A DNA stretch of 64,000 nucleotides from Candidatus Tisiphia endosymbiont of Sialis lutaria (GCF_964026535.1 NZ_OZ032153.1:806001-870000); one strand, 5' to 3'. Shown: positions 26,689-36,739, counted from the first letter of the stretch. The notes: a model not told the origin generated them from the sequence alone. Numbers and translations are program-made.

Positions 26689-28044
26689 ATGAATAGGAAG
26701 AACATAGCAATAGGGGGACATATTCAAAGCAATCTAACTAACAAACAAAAAAAGGCCGTTTTGTTACTCTCAATCGGTACATTCTTAGAATATTTTGATC
26801 TGATGCTCTATATACATATGATGGTAGTTCTTAATGAACTTTTTTTCCCAAAATATGATCCGCATGCAGCACAATTACTTTTATCCTTTACTTTTTGTGC
26901 TACATATTTATTGAGACCTATAGGGGCATTAATTTTTGGATGGATTGGTGATAATGTAGGTCGTAAATCAACCGTTATTATCACCACTTTCATGATGGCA
27001 ATTTCTTGTCTTATCATTGCTAATTTACCAACTTATGCTGAGATAGGTATCACTGCTACTGTGATTGTATCAATATGTCGTATTGTGCAAGGTATGAGTT
27101 CCATGGGAGAAATAATAGGGGCAATACTATATTTGAGCGAAACTATAAAACCACCACAACAATATCCAGCTGTATCACTATTGGCTTTTTTATCTGCATT
27201 AGGGGGAACATTTGCTTTAGGCATTGCATCTATGGCCATCTCTTACAATTTCAATTGGCGTTATGCTTTTTGGTTTGGTGCATCAGTTGCGTTAATTGGT
27301 TCAGTAGCTAGGACGACTTTAAGAGAAACACCAGAGTTTATTGATGCAAAACGTCGAATGAAAAGAATTTTTGCAGATATTAATGAAGAACAAGATATAC
27401 TAAAAAATGACCCTATTTGGACAAAGAAAGTTGATAAAATCACAGCCTTATCTTTGTTTTTAATGAGTTGTATGTGGCCGGTATGTTTTTATTTAACATT
27501 TATTCATTGTGGAGAAATTCTTAGAAATAATTTTGGCTATAAGGTTGAACAAGTCATGTACCACAATTTTTGCGTTTCAGTGGTAGAAATGTTAGGAGGT
27601 CTGGTATCGGTATACTTAAGTTATTATATATATCCTATAGTGATTTTAAAAATCAGATTAGTAATTTTCTGGGGTTTTATTTTGATTTATCCATACTTAT
27701 TAAATAATGTTAGAACGCCATTTGATATTCTTTTACTTCAGTCATTTATGATATTTTTTGCAATTCATGTTGTTCCAGCCACACCAATTTTTTACAAATA
27801 TTTCCCTATCTTTAAACGTTTTACTTATTGTGCTTTTATACATGCTATGTCACGTACGGTAATGTATGTTATCACATCTTTTGGGCTTATTTATTTAACA
27901 GAATATTTAGGTAATTATGGATTGCTGATTATTACAATTCCAATCATGATTGGATATAGTTTTGGCATATTGCATTTTGAAAAATTAGAGAAAACAACTG
28001 GAAATTATCCTAAAAAGAAAAAATGGTTTCTCTTAATGAATTAG
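26689..28044 (+). CDS. Major facilitator superfamily transporter (metabolite:H+ symporter, ProP-like)
   Basis: 451 residues with about 12 membrane helices. The MFS signature between helices 2 and 3 is present (GWIGDNVGRKST), and the early part (LSIGTFLEYFDLMLYIHM) matches the metabolite:H+ symporter group, of which Rickettsia carry many ProP-like copies. The substrate is unknown. I prefer the ATG at 26689 over a TTG one codon earlier. Pieces of the 3' half of this gene are repeated at 29046-29157. Confidence 0.85.
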   Translation: MNRKNIAIGGHIQSNLTNKQKKAVLLLSIGTFLEYFDLMLYIHMMVVLNELFFPKYDPHAAQLLLSFTFCATYLLRPIGALIFGWIGDNVGRKSTVIITTFMMAISCLIIANLPTYAEIGITATVIVSICRIVQGMSSMGEIIGAILYLSETIKPPQQYPAVSLLAFLSALGGTFALGIASMAISYNFNWRYAFWFGASVALIGSVARTTLRETPEFIDAKRRMKRIFADINEEQDILKNDPIWTKKVDKITALSLFLMSCMWPVCFYLTFIHCGEILRNNFGYKVEQVMYHNFCVSVVEMLGGLVSVYLSYYIYPIVILKIRLVIFWGFILIYPYLLNNVRTPFDILLLQSFMIFFAIHVVPATPIFYKYFPIFKRFTYCAFIHAMSRTVMYVITSFGLIYLTEYLGNYGLLIITIPIMIGYSFGILHFEKLEKTTGNYPKKKKWFLLMN

Positions 28045-28078
28045 GTAGTATTATATGGTTAAATGATGTCTAAAGAAG
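28014..28078 (+). repeat. 65-bp direct repeat, left copy (end of MFS gene plus first codons of rimM)
   Basis: Identical to 29101-29165. It contains the last ten codons of the transporter, its stop, and ATGATGTCTAAAGAAG, which is the start of rimM in the right copy. Here that start runs into a stop after seven codons. Confidence 0.95.
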
Positions 28079-28311
28079 AAGTATGAATAAAAAATTGTGT
28101 TATTAGGTTTGAAGAAATAAAATTTTTTGTGTTTAACACATTATTTATAGTGTATATCAATAAAATTGATAAAAACAAAATTATACTTGTTATTATTTTT
28201 TAATTATTATAATGTTGTATTACAAGTTATCAAATAATTAACTTGATCTACAGGATATATTTTATTAAATTAGAATATATATTAATAATTATTATTTTAT
28301 AAGAGGTTTTT

Positions 28312-28574
28312 ATGTCTAAAAATAATCAACAATGTAGTATTTTAAACCAAATAGTATAACTCAAGGTTGTCTTGGTGCTATCAAGGATTCGGCTACTGAT
28401 CCGGGGGGTGCTACAGCTGCAGTTGGCTATGCAGCAGCACATGCTTTGGTGTCATCAACTCCAGTTGGTAGGTTTATAAAGGCTTTAGGGGGTGAAACTG
28501 CAGCAGCTTGTGGTGCAGGAGCAATTAATGCAGCTGTAGATAATTATAACACTCTGGATGTAGTACAAATTTGA
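28312..28574 (+). pseudogene. Small Gly/Ala-rich peptide gene, bacteriocin-like, one base short
   Basis: A good ribosome site (AAGAGG, 5 nt before ATG) precedes MSKNNQQCSILNQ. The frame then stops, but adding one A in the run at AACCAAATAG joins it to NSITQGCLGAIKDSATDPGG, TAAVGYAAAHALVSSTPVGR and FIKALGGETAAACGAGAINA, ending VVQI. The restored product has about 87 residues, rich in Gly and Ala with small-residue spacing like pore-forming class II bacteriocins. It is followed by a membrane protein of immunity-protein size. No double-Gly leader is clear. The deletion may be real decay or a sequencing error. Confidence 0.5.
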
Positions 28575-28625
28575 TAGGTGATCACCACACTATGGAGATG
28601 TTTGGTTATTGGAATCATCACTAAA

Positions 28626-29027
28626 ATGATAAAAAAATATCTATTTTTATTATTGGGAGTTTGTATATTTGAGGTTGTTTTTCTCCAATGTTATGAACTC
28701 CCTACTCTTTTTCAGTTTCTATATATCTTGTTAACAATCTGTATATTCATAATATCTAGGATACATTTTTATTATATTAAGGACAAGAAGAAAAGAGTTC
28801 AACATATTTTAAGTTTTTTTGTAAAAATTGTGACATTCATTTGTATTTGGTTGGGCGTTATTATAATATTTATTATTGTAGATATTTATGAGCAAAAACC
28901 TTTAAATTGGTATCAATATTCAAAAACTAGCTTGAAGCTGATACCTATCTTCATAGGAGTTATCATCTTGTGTACTGTAGAACTAGTACGTGATCTGTCT
29001 AAGCTTGATAAAACATCATTAAAGTGA
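28626..29027 (+). CDS. Small four-helix membrane protein, possible immunity partner of the upstream peptide
   Basis: 133 residues from the ATG at 28626 (MIKKYLFLLLGVC), or 149 from a GTG at 28578. I prefer the ATG because it gives a normal positively charged start before helix 1. Four hydrophobic helices (about 5-22, 30-50, 68-92 and 108-128) with Lys-rich loops. I recognise no family. It lies 4 to 52 nt after the Gly/Ala-rich peptide. A role in immunity or export is suggested by context only. Confidence 0.55.
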   Translation: MIKKYLFLLLGVCIFEVVFLQCYELPTLFQFLYILLTICIFIISRIHFYYIKDKKKRVQHILSFFVKIVTFICIWLGVIIIFIIVDIYEQKPLNWYQYSKTSLKLIPIFIGVIILCTVELVRDLSKLDKTSLK

Positions 29028-29045
29028 CAAAAGTTTCGTGTTTTG

Positions 29046-29157
29046 TAAAATCACAGCCTTATCTTTGTTTTTAATGAATTGTGCTTGGTCGGTATGTTTT
29101 AAAGAAAAAATGGTTTCTCTTAATGAATTAGGTAGTATTATATGGTTAAATGATGTC
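29046..29157 (+). pseudogene. Duplicated fragments of the MFS transporter gene
   Basis: AAAATCACAGCCTTATCTTT and the following 33 nt match 27437 onward in the transporter with a few substitutions. The copy then jumps about 520 nt to its last codons (AAAAAATGGTTTCTCTTAAT). It is a remnant of a second copy of the gene, with an internal deletion, directly before rimM. Confidence 0.85.
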
Positions 29158-29165
29158 TAAAGAAG
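29101..29165 (+). repeat. 65-bp direct repeat, right copy (includes the rimM start)
   Basis: Identical to 28014-28078. Together the two copies bracket the peptide/membrane-protein cassette, so the segment between was gained by or after a duplication of the MFS-rimM junction. Confidence 0.95.
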
Positions 29166-29647
29166 GTTTAATTTTTGTTGGTGTAGTACTATCAGCACAA
29201 GGAATAAAGGGCAATGTTATAGTAAAATCTTTTACTATGCCAAATACTAATATCATTAAAATGAATTTAGTTGATGAATTAGGAGAAAAAATTATTCTAA
29301 AACTACTTAGTCAAAATTCTAAAGGTGATATAATATGTAGATTTAACCAAGTGAATAATAGAACCTCTGCTGAACAATTAAAGGGATGTAAGATTTTTTG
29401 TCATAGGTCAGATTTTCCTTCCTTAGGTGAAGAGGAATTTTACATTGAAGACTTAAAAGGTTTATTAGTACTAGATGCCAATTTAGTCGTTATAGGAAAA
29501 ATTATAAATATTTTTAATTTTAATGCCGGTGATATTATTGAAATTGAGTTTGCCAGCAATAAAACAGTAGAGTTATTTCCTTTTAACAAACAATTTTTTC
29601 CAGTAATTACTAAAGAACATGCTATTCTTAATTTGAACGTACAATAA
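29150..29647 (+). CDS. rimM: Ribosome maturation factor RimM
   Basis: 165 residues. RimM helps 30S subunit assembly by binding S19. The N-terminal domain begins FVGVVLSAQGIKGNVIVKSF, and the PRC-barrel domain follows (FYIEDLKGLLVL...GKIINIFNFNAGDIIEI). The gene is usually next to trmD and rplS. Here those stand 24 kb away. The start lies inside the 65-bp repeat, and either of two adjacent ATGs may be used. Confidence 0.92.
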   Translation: MMSKEGLIFVGVVLSAQGIKGNVIVKSFTMPNTNIIKMNLVDELGEKIILKLLSQNSKGDIICRFNQVNNRTSAEQLKGCKIFCHRSDFPSLGEEEFYIEDLKGLLVLDANLVVIGKIINIFNFNAGDIIEIEFASNKTVELFPFNKQFFPVITKEHAILNLNVQ

Positions 29648-29650
29648 CAA

Positions 29651-29796
29651 TAGACCTCTTGCATAACCTAATCTAATTGGTAATTTTGTTGTCAAAACTC
29701 GTCTCCGTTCCTCACGTACATCTTAGTACGCTGCGGTACTCGACTTCGTTTTTCCTAAAAATTCCTCAATTATCTTTAGGTTAGGCAAGAGGTCTA
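29651..29796 (+). repeat. Palindromic element B, variant type
   Basis: 146 bp, ends TAGACCTCTTGCATAACCTA and TTAGGTTAGGCAAGAGGTCTA. The outer 10 bp match the other B copies but the body is different in detail (TCGTCTCCGTTCCTCACGTA...GTACGCTGCGGTACTCGAC). It begins 4 nt after the rimM stop and may act as its terminator. Confidence 0.8.
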
Positions 29797-29937
29797 ATAT
29801 CAAAATAACCTATTCGGCTTAGCTATAAAGGATTAATATTTGATGTTATGCGATTGATGTGTTAGAATATTTTCTGTGGATTAAACCTGTCCATTACCCA
29901 CTGATATTAACATTTCCATTGGTATTGGCATTAGATA

Positions 29938-31914
29938 ATGACCCAACAAAGCTTTCTAGATTCATTAAATCATCAGCAATTAGCAGCGGTTCTACACGTG
30001 CGTGGTTCTCTGCTTGTGCTTGCTGGAGCAGGGACTGGTAAAACTAAAGTATTAACAACAAGAATAGCCAACATAATTAATCAGGGTTTAGCGTCACCTA
30101 GCAATATTTTAGCAGTTACTTTTACCAATAAAGCGGCTAGAGAAATGCAAGAGCGAATCAGTAAAATGATTGATTGTTATGGGCTAAACATAGGCACTTT
30201 TCATTCTATAGCAGCCAAGATTTTACGCCAGCAAGCAGAGCATTTGAATCTTAACTTAAACAGTAGATTTACTATTATTAGTCATGATGATCAGCTTAAA
30301 TTGGTTAAAGACATAGTTAAGCAAGAAAATATAGACCCCAAAAAATATGTTCCTAAAGTATTGCATATTATTATCTCACGTTGGAAGGATCAAGGATTAT
30401 TGCCGTGTAAACTTTCGGAATCTGACATTAAGTTACCGATTCATAAAGTGGCTAAATCTATCTATGACGAGTATCAGCAAAATTTATTAGCATCTAACGT
30501 AGTGGATTTTGGAGATTTGCTACTATACAATAATGAGTTATTTATAAAAAATCCTGCAATATTAAAGCATTATCAGGAACGATATCAATATATTTTAATT
30601 GATGAATATCAAGATACCAACGCTGTCCAATATCTTTGGGCTAGGATGCTTGCGAGTAGCACAAAGAATATTTGTTGCGTTGGCGATGATGATCAATCTA
30701 TATATGGTTGGCGTGGTGCGGAAATTGGTAATATATTACGTTTTGAAAAGGATTTTCCAGATGCTACAGTAATAAAATTAGAACAAAATTATAGGTCTAG
30801 TTCAGAAATTTTATCAGCGGCATCCAGTGTAATTGACAATAACAAGAATCGTCATGGTAAAACCTTGTGGACTGATAAAAATGATGGACAAAAAGTCAAA
30901 ATTATATCTTGTTGGAACGATAAAGAAGAAGCAAGATTTGTTGTATCTGAAATTGACAAATTAGTTACAGAAGGTAAGTATAATGCCAGTTTAGTTGCGA
31001 TATTAGTTAGAGCTGGTTTTCAAACTAGAGCATTTGAAGAAGTTCTGATTAGTAATGCATTACCGTATAAAATAATCGGTGGTCTTAAGTTTTATGAACG
31101 AATGGAAATACGCGACCTACTCTCCTACATACGTATCACTTTAAATCATAGTGATAGTCTTGCTCTTGAGCGTATAATAAATGTTCCAAGAAGAGCCATT
31201 GGCAATACTACATTAAAACAAATAAAAGATTATGCAGCTGAACATAACATACCTATTCTTATTGCTATTCGTCAAATGTTACAAGAAGGAGTTGTTAAAA
31301 ATAAGGTCAAAGATAGTTTAAATCAGTTAATTACTAACATAGATAATTGGAATTTGCGATATCAAAACGAGCCAGCACTTAATGTGACAAAAGATTTATT
31401 AAAAGAATCAGGTTATCTACCAATGTTACAAGAAGAAAAGACTGACGAGGCAATTGGCAGGATTGAGAATATTAATGAAATGCTGAGAGCAATTGCAGAA
31501 TTTGGTAATATTCAAGAATTTATCGAACATTCGAGTTTGGTAATGGAAAATGAAACGTTAGAATCAAATTTTGGTGGGTCTATTAGTATTATGACTCTAC
31601 ATGCTGCCAAAGGTCTTGAATTTGATTTAGTTTTTTTGCCCGGTTGGGAAGAGGGGGTTTTTCCACATCAAAGATCACTAAATGAAGATGGAGAGAAAGG
31701 TTTAGAAGAAGAGCGGAGAATTGCTTATGTTGGTATTACTAGAGCAAAGAAAGAGCTGTATATTACTTATGCCGAAAGTCGTTTTATGTTTCATGAAGTA
31801 ATAAGGTCTTCTCCTTCTAGATTTCTTAGGGAAATACCGGATAATGTTTGTGTTAGAACTTCTTCAACCAAACAGCTTAATTATTTAGGGGCAAAGCACA
31901 AATTTTCTTTTTAA
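29938..31914 (+). CDS. uvrD: UvrD/PcrA-type superfamily 1 DNA helicase
   Basis: 658 residues. The helicase motifs are in order: Q-motif LNHQQLAAV, Walker A GAGTGKTK, motif Ia [11 protein letters not shown], motif II DEYQDTN, motif [16 protein letters not shown], motif [10 protein letters not shown], motif [12 protein letters not shown] and motif [14 protein letters not shown]. It unwinds DNA 3' to 5' in mismatch and excision repair and in fork restart. The length is slightly below E. coli UvrD because the C-terminal tail is short. PcrA would be an equally good name. Confidence 0.93.
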   Translation: MTQQSFLDSLNHQQLAAVLHVRGSLLVLAGAGTGKTKVLTTRIANIINQGLASPSNILAVTFTNKAAREMQERISKMIDCYGLNIGTFHSIAAKILRQQAEHLNLNLNSRFTIISHDDQLKLVKDIVKQENIDPKKYVPKVLHIIISRWKDQGLLPCKLSESDIKLPIHKVAKSIYDEYQQNLLASNVVDFGDLLLYNNELFIKNPAILKHYQERYQYILIDEYQDTNAVQYLWARMLASSTKNICCVGDDDQSIYGWRGAEIGNILRFEKDFPDATVIKLEQNYRSSSEILSAASSVIDNNKNRHGKTLWTDKNDGQKVKIISCWNDKEEARFVVSEIDKLVTEGKYNASLVAILVRAGFQTRAFEEVLISNALPYKIIGGLKFYERMEIRDLLSYIRITLNHSDSLALERIINVPRRAIGNTTLKQIKDYAAEHNIPILIAIRQMLQEGVVKNKVKDSLNQLITNIDNWNLRYQNEPALNVTKDLLKESGYLPMLQEEKTDEAIGRIENINEMLRAIAEFGNIQEFIEHSSLVMENETLESNFGGSISIMTLHAAKGLEFDLVFLPGWEEGVFPHQRSLNEDGEKGLEEERRIAYVGITRAKKELYITYAESRFMFHEVIRSSPSRFLREIPDNVCVRTSSTKQLNYLGAKHKFSF

Positions 31915-32048
31915 CCTAACTTGATTAATATTTGAGCCATAGTAAATGTGCGTTTATTACTCGATAATCAAGTTTTTTGTAGGGATTATAAATAGTAGGT
32001 TGTTCGGAATATATCCAAGTCACAACATCTATCTTTAAACGCAAAATT

Positions 32049-32341
32049 TGTCATTCCCGCGTAAGCGAGAATCTAAACCCCTGCTTACGCAGGGGTGACA
32101 CCACAACTGTTGAAAGTTAGAAGGTGGAGCGGATTTTAGATAGCTTTTTCGTCATTGCGAGACCACGCAAGTAGGTCGTGGCAATCCATTTTTGGTTAAT
32201 TTTGTGGATTGCTTCGTCGACCTACGGTCTTCCTCGCTAATAGACGTTGACCACATATGACTTTAAACTACCTGGTCTAAAACTGCTTCCTCTTTTAACT
32301 TTCAACAGTTGTGGGGGTGACACTAAGTCGAACAGGGATGA
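32049..32341. repeat. Composite element E carrying element D
   Basis: E ends AACTGTTGAAAGTTAGAAG (32104) and CTTTTAACTTTCAACAGTT (to 32310) enclose a D copy (CGTCATTGCGAGACCACGC...GGATTGCTTCGTCG). The outer sequence has the short inverted pair TCATTCCCGCGTAAGC/GCTTACGCAGGGGTGAC. The 430-bp gap between uvrD and the carboxypeptidase gene holds nothing else. Confidence 0.75.
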
Positions 32342-32343
32342 CA

Positions 32344-33834
32344 CTAATATAAATATTTTTGTTTGAGATAGTTTAAAAATATTTCCGATTGAATTCGATC
32401 TTCACCCGTAGCGTCTTTAATTAATTCACTAGTACTTTTTAATGAGCCATAGTTTCTAAGATTATTATTCAAGAATTGGTTTATACCTTTGAATTCTCCT
32501 CTGGTGATTTCTTTTTTTATGTTATGATTCACTTCTTGTGCTTTTTTCATCAGCATTGAAGCAATAATTGCTCCGTTAGTATAAGATGGGAAATAACCAA
32601 AGCTGCCCATTGGCCAATGTATATCTTGTAAGCATCCATCTGTATCTGTTTGTGGAGTAATTCCTAAATATTCTTGCATCTTATTATTCCAATAATGCGG
32701 CAAATCATCCAAAGTTAGATCTCCGCTAATTAATAATTCTTCTAATTCAAGCCTAACTATTACATGTATTGGGTAAGTAACTTCATCTGCTTCTACTCTA
32801 ATAAAACTAGGGGAGACTCTAGTCATTAATTTGTAAAGATTTTCCCCAGAATATTCTTGTCCTTTAAATCCGAATTCGTCCTTAAGTAGCATTGATAAAA
32901 ATTCACAGAATTCTCGTGATCTACCTACTTGCATTTCCATAAATAGAGACTGACTTTCATGGACAGCCATACCCTTAGCCTTGCCTACAGGTTGGTTCTT
33001 ATATTTGCTAGGCAGATTTTGTTCATATAAAGCATGACCTGTTTCATGTATAATTCCCATGATCCCTGAAATAAAATTACGTTCATCATACCTATTAGTT
33101 AATCTAATATCATCAGGAGTGCCTTGACAAAATGGATGAGCCGATTCATCTAATCTACCTTTAGTGCAATCAAACCCCATTATTGCCATAAGCCTTTTGG
33201 CAATTAGTTTTTGTTGTTCTTTATTAATAGTGTCAACTATAGGTAGGACATGTTCTTTGCTTTGTTTTTCTACTACCTGACTAATTAATTGCGGTATGGT
33301 TTTTTTAATATTATTAAAAACTACTTTAATTTCATCTAGTTTACGCTCAGGGTCATATGTGTCAAGTAAAGCATCATATTCAGTACAATTTAGGGTTTTG
33401 GCTTTAGATTTAGCCATTTCCCGTATACAATCTAATACTGTTTGTAGATAAGGTTTAAGTGATAGATAGTCATTATTCTTTTTAGCATTTCGCCAGATTA
33501 ACTCACATTTTGCACTAGCAGTAACATATTTTTTTCTTAAATCATCATCTATACAGTTAGATTCTACGATCCGTCTTTTTGTTTCTCGTAAATTTGCTAA
33601 TTGCCAAATATCTAGCATATCTTGGTTTTCAGAAACAGCCTGTATTAATTCACCGAGTTTTGGTGATTTTAATCTAGAATGTGCTATGGAAGATAATAGT
33701 GATATTTCGTTTGTTCTACTATCAATCGATCCTTGCGAAATGTTTACTGCGATATCCCAATAGAGTATACTAATCACGTTATTAATTTGAAAGATTTGCT
33801 CTAATTCTTGTTCTAACAATGTATAATGTTTCAT
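32344..33834 (-). CDS. M32 family carboxypeptidase (Taq-type)
   Basis: 496 residues. The metal site HETGHALYEQ is the HExxH motif of M32 metallocarboxypeptidases, with the downstream HESQSLFMEMQVGRS holding the third ligand. The DPERKLDEI, DEVTYPIHVIVRLELE and DIHWPMGSFGYFPSYT stretches are also family hallmarks. It is a cytosolic enzyme removing C-terminal amino acids, likely useful for recycling peptides taken from the host. Full length for the family. Confidence 0.93.
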   Translation of the reverse strand: MKHYTLLEQELEQIFQINNVISILYWDIAVNISQGSIDSRTNEISLLSSIAHSRLKSPKLGELIQAVSENQDMLDIWQLANLRETKRRIVESNCIDDDLRKKYVTASAKCELIWRNAKKNNDYLSLKPYLQTVLDCIREMAKSKAKTLNCTEYDALLDTYDPERKLDEIKVVFNNIKKTIPQLISQVVEKQSKEHVLPIVDTINKEQQKLIAKRLMAIMGFDCTKGRLDESAHPFCQGTPDDIRLTNRYDERNFISGIMGIIHETGHALYEQNLPSKYKNQPVGKAKGMAVHESQSLFMEMQVGRSREFCEFLSMLLKDEFGFKGQEYSGENLYKLMTRVSPSFIRVEADEVTYPIHVIVRLELEELLISGDLTLDDLPHYWNNKMQEYLGITPQTDTDGCLQDIHWPMGSFGYFPSYTNGAIIASMLMKKAQEVNHNIKKEITRGEFKGINQFLNNNLRNYGSLKSTSELIKDATGEDRIQSEIFLNYLKQKYLY

Positions 33835-33931
33835 ATAATTATTCCCTAATTGTAACTATTTTTATAGTATACTAGTTTAGCAAAAATCACTATAATAAAT
33901 ACAAAAACTTGATTTTTTTATATATATAACT

Positions 33932-34088
33932 AACTCGACTAACATTACTTTCAATTCACAACATCATTGCGAGAAAGACCTTAGATAGACGAAGCAATCC
34001 ACAAAAGTAACCAAAATGGATTGCTTCGTCGCTACTAAAGTAGCTCCTCGCAATGACGTTGTGAATTGAAAGTAATGTTAATCGGGTT
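33932..34088. repeat. Palindromic element F with D inside
   Basis: Outer arms AACATTACTTTCAATTCACA and TGTGAATTGAAAGTAATGTT (flanked by AACTCGACT / ATCGGGTT) enclose CATTGCGAG...CTCGCAATGACG of element D. It lies between the divergent carboxypeptidase and metG genes, so it may separate their promoters. Confidence 0.8.
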
Positions 34089-34154
34089 AATTGCAATTAT
34101 CCAATTTTTGGATAATTAATTATAACAAATTTATGTTATTATAAATTGACCATT

Positions 34155-35684
34155 ATGAAAAATACATATTACATTACTACACCGATTTATTATGTCAATG
34201 ATATACCTCACATAGGGCATGCTTATACAAGTGTTGCATCTGATGTAATAGCAAGATTTATGCGTTTATCAGGTAAAGATGTAATGTTTTTAACAGGTAC
34301 TGATGAACATGGTCAGAAGGTAGAAAAATCGGCTATTGCCAAAAATGTTGAACCGCAAATATTTACTGATACGTTGTCTGAAACTTTTCGGACATTAATG
34401 CATTCAATGAACATTTCTAATAATGATTTTATTAGAACCACAGAAGCTAGGCATAAGCAAGCGGTAAGTAGTTTGTGGCAGACATTACTTGATAATGGTG
34501 ATATTTACCTAGGTAGCTATAAAGGTTGGTATTCTGTACGTGACGAAACATTTTATAATGAATCAGAATTAACAGCCGACGGATTAGCTCCAACTCAAGC
34601 TCCTGTTGAATGGCTTGAAGAACCAAGTTACTTTTTTTCTTTATCAAAATGGCAAGATAAATTATTGGATTTTTACGATGCCAATCCTGATTTCATCAGA
34701 CCAAATACCAGGCGTAACGAGGTTATTAGCTTTGTGAAATCAGGGCTGCATGATTTTTCTATATCGCGTTCTAGCTTTAACTGGGGGATTAAAGTGCCAA
34801 ATGATAAACAGCATATAATATATGTATGGCTTGATGCGTTAACAAACTATATTTCAGCTTTAGGATACCCAAATGATACAAGCCAATATAATAAATTTTG
34901 GCCAGCTGATGTGCATGTGGTTGGTAAAGATATATTACGCTTTCATGCAGTATACTGGCCAGCATTTTTGATGGCAGCAGGGTTGCCGCTGCCAAAATGT
35001 ATTATGGCACATGGATGGTGGCTTAATGAGGGGCAAAAAATATCGAAATCTATAGGAAATGTAATTGACCCACTGCAGTTAATAAAAGAATTTGGTTTAG
35101 ATCCAGTTAGATATTATTTGATGAGAGAGATAATATTTGGCTCAGATGGAAGTTATTCTCGAAGTGGTTTTGTTAATAGAACCAATAGTGAGTTATCTAA
35201 TAAAATTGGTAATTTGTTGCAAAGAACTCTAGCCTTTGTTTATAAGAATAATGATGCAAAAATTCCGTTAATTAGCCAAGAATCTATCAATAGCATTTAT
35301 GAATCATTTTTAATTAAAACGTCACAACAAATTATATCAGAAAATTTAATATTTATGGATAGATTTGATATGAACTCGGTGTTAGAAAATATCATTACTT
35401 TAACTGAAGAAGCAAATATTTACATAGATCGAGAAGCCCCTTGGCAGTTAAAAAAAACTGATCCTATAAAGATGGCGGAAGTGCTATATACGCTACTTGA
35501 AACACTAAGATATATTGCTGTAATGTTACAACCATTTATCCCTGATTCAGCTAGTAAAATGCTTGATCAACTTGCTGTGCCAGAGAGCCAGAGAATGTTT
35601 AAACATTTAACCAAGGAGTTTAGTTTAACTCCAGGCAGCAGCATCAGTCAGCCAGAAGCTATATTTCCAAGATTTCAGATATAG
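34155..35684 (+). CDS. metG: Methionyl-tRNA synthetase
   Basis: 509 residues from the ATG at 34155 (MKNTYYITTPIYYVND). It is a class I synthetase with HIGH intact (IPHIGHAYTSV) and the KMSKS loop as KISKSIGN. The C-terminal dimerisation/tRNA-binding domain of E. coli MetG is absent, as in many alphaproteobacteria. A TTG three codons upstream is in frame but less likely. The end of the protein is followed by an A-like sequence (TATAGTCAATCAAGGAG) at 35680. Confidence 0.95.
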   Translation: MKNTYYITTPIYYVNDIPHIGHAYTSVASDVIARFMRLSGKDVMFLTGTDEHGQKVEKSAIAKNVEPQIFTDTLSETFRTLMHSMNISNNDFIRTTEARHKQAVSSLWQTLLDNGDIYLGSYKGWYSVRDETFYNESELTADGLAPTQAPVEWLEEPSYFFSLSKWQDKLLDFYDANPDFIRPNTRRNEVISFVKSGLHDFSISRSSFNWGIKVPNDKQHIIYVWLDALTNYISALGYPNDTSQYNKFWPADVHVVGKDILRFHAVYWPAFLMAAGLPLPKCIMAHGWWLNEGQKISKSIGNVIDPLQLIKEFGLDPVRYYLMREIIFGSDGSYSRSGFVNRTNSELSNKIGNLLQRTLAFVYKNNDAKIPLISQESINSIYESFLIKTSQQIISENLIFMDRFDMNSVLENIITLTEEANIYIDREAPWQLKKTDPIKMAEVLYTLLETLRYIAVMLQPFIPDSASKMLDQLAVPESQRMFKHLTKEFSLTPGSSISQPEAIFPRFQI

Positions 35685-35720
35685 TCAATCAAGGAGAATC
35701 TCTGCTTCGGTGCGGGATAT

Positions 35721-35827
35721 TATAGTCAATTCAGGAGAATTTGGGGCTAGGAGCGATGGAGCGACGCCTATAAGTAATAGGCGAGAGACGAGTGACGACG
35801 TCCCCAACTTCTCATCAATTGACTATA
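35721..35827 (+). repeat. Palindromic element A overlapping the end of the rluC-like gene
   Basis: Full 107-bp copy. On the minus strand its first bases (TATAGTCAATTGA) supply the last codons and TGA stop of the convergent pseudouridine synthase gene. Confidence 0.9.
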
Positions 35828-36739
35828 GTACAACCAATACTAAAGTAACTTGGTAAAGACGTATCAATTATTATTTCTTTACCAAGTACTTTCTCAGGTA
35901 AGATTACTTTTTTGGCATGTAATAACATTTCCCTGGATAAAGCTATTGCTTCTAAGGTGCCGTATTTTCTGTCCCCTATTATAGGACAAGCTAGCATTTT
36001 CGCATGAAATCGAAGTTGATGCATCCTGCCAGTAAGAGGAGTAAACTCAACCAGTGTCAAATCATTATTTAACTTCTTAAGGAATTTATAGCGGGTTATC
36101 GATAATTTACCATTTTCCTCATCATTTTGCACAGTTTCATACGCCCCCCCCCCTATTCTTACCTATCATACCACTAATTTCTCCCTCGGATTGTGGAAGC
36201 TTACCTAAAACTACTGCTATATAGGTCTTTTGAATATCCTTCTCCTGAAAGGATTTAACTAATTTTATACTACTCGCATAATTTTTAGCAATTAGCAATA
36301 TTCCTGAAGTATCTTTGTCTAACCTATGAACTAACTTAAAATCTGCCCCCCGACCATTTAAATATTGCAATGCATCATCTATAGATAGAGTTATCTTGCT
36401 ACCACCTTGGGTGGCAAGACCTGACGGCTTATTGATTGCTATAAGCCACTCATCTTGGTAAATTAGATAATCCTTCAACAATTTACCAGCTAGTTTAATC
36501 GCTGAACTGGTAAAAATCCTATCAGAAGTTTTCAGAGGTTGTAAATTTAAACTATCCTCTATAAAAATTTGATCACCAACATTTATTCGCAGATTGGCTG
36601 CTACCTGACAAGAATTAACCATTATCTGCTTAAACCTTAAGGCACGCTCAATCACTCCTTGAGTAAGACTAGGATATAATTTTTTTAAGTAACGATCCAA
36701 CCTACAAGGCAGTTCTAGATCAACATTTAATATTGCCAC
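35815..36739 (-). pseudogene. RluA-family pseudouridine synthase, frameshifted at a run of ten G
   Basis: The N-terminal part (36137-36739, 200 residues) has an S4-like RNA-binding domain and the catalytic HRLDKDTSGILLIAKN with its Asp. It ends at GKNRGGGV because of ten G in a row (C at 36144-36153). With nine G the frame would go on as RGGAYETVQNDEENG and TPLTGRMHQLRFHA to the end at 35815 (35815-36132 holds that part). The restored length of about 307 residues is normal for RluC/RluD, which modify 23S rRNA. It may be a true frameshift, a sequencing error, or slippage-tolerant expression. Confidence 0.8.

Noticed and set aside
28312-28574. Programmed ribosomal frameshift in the peptide gene
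   Set aside because: No slippery heptamer with a downstream structure is seen. A plain one-base loss in an A-run is simpler.
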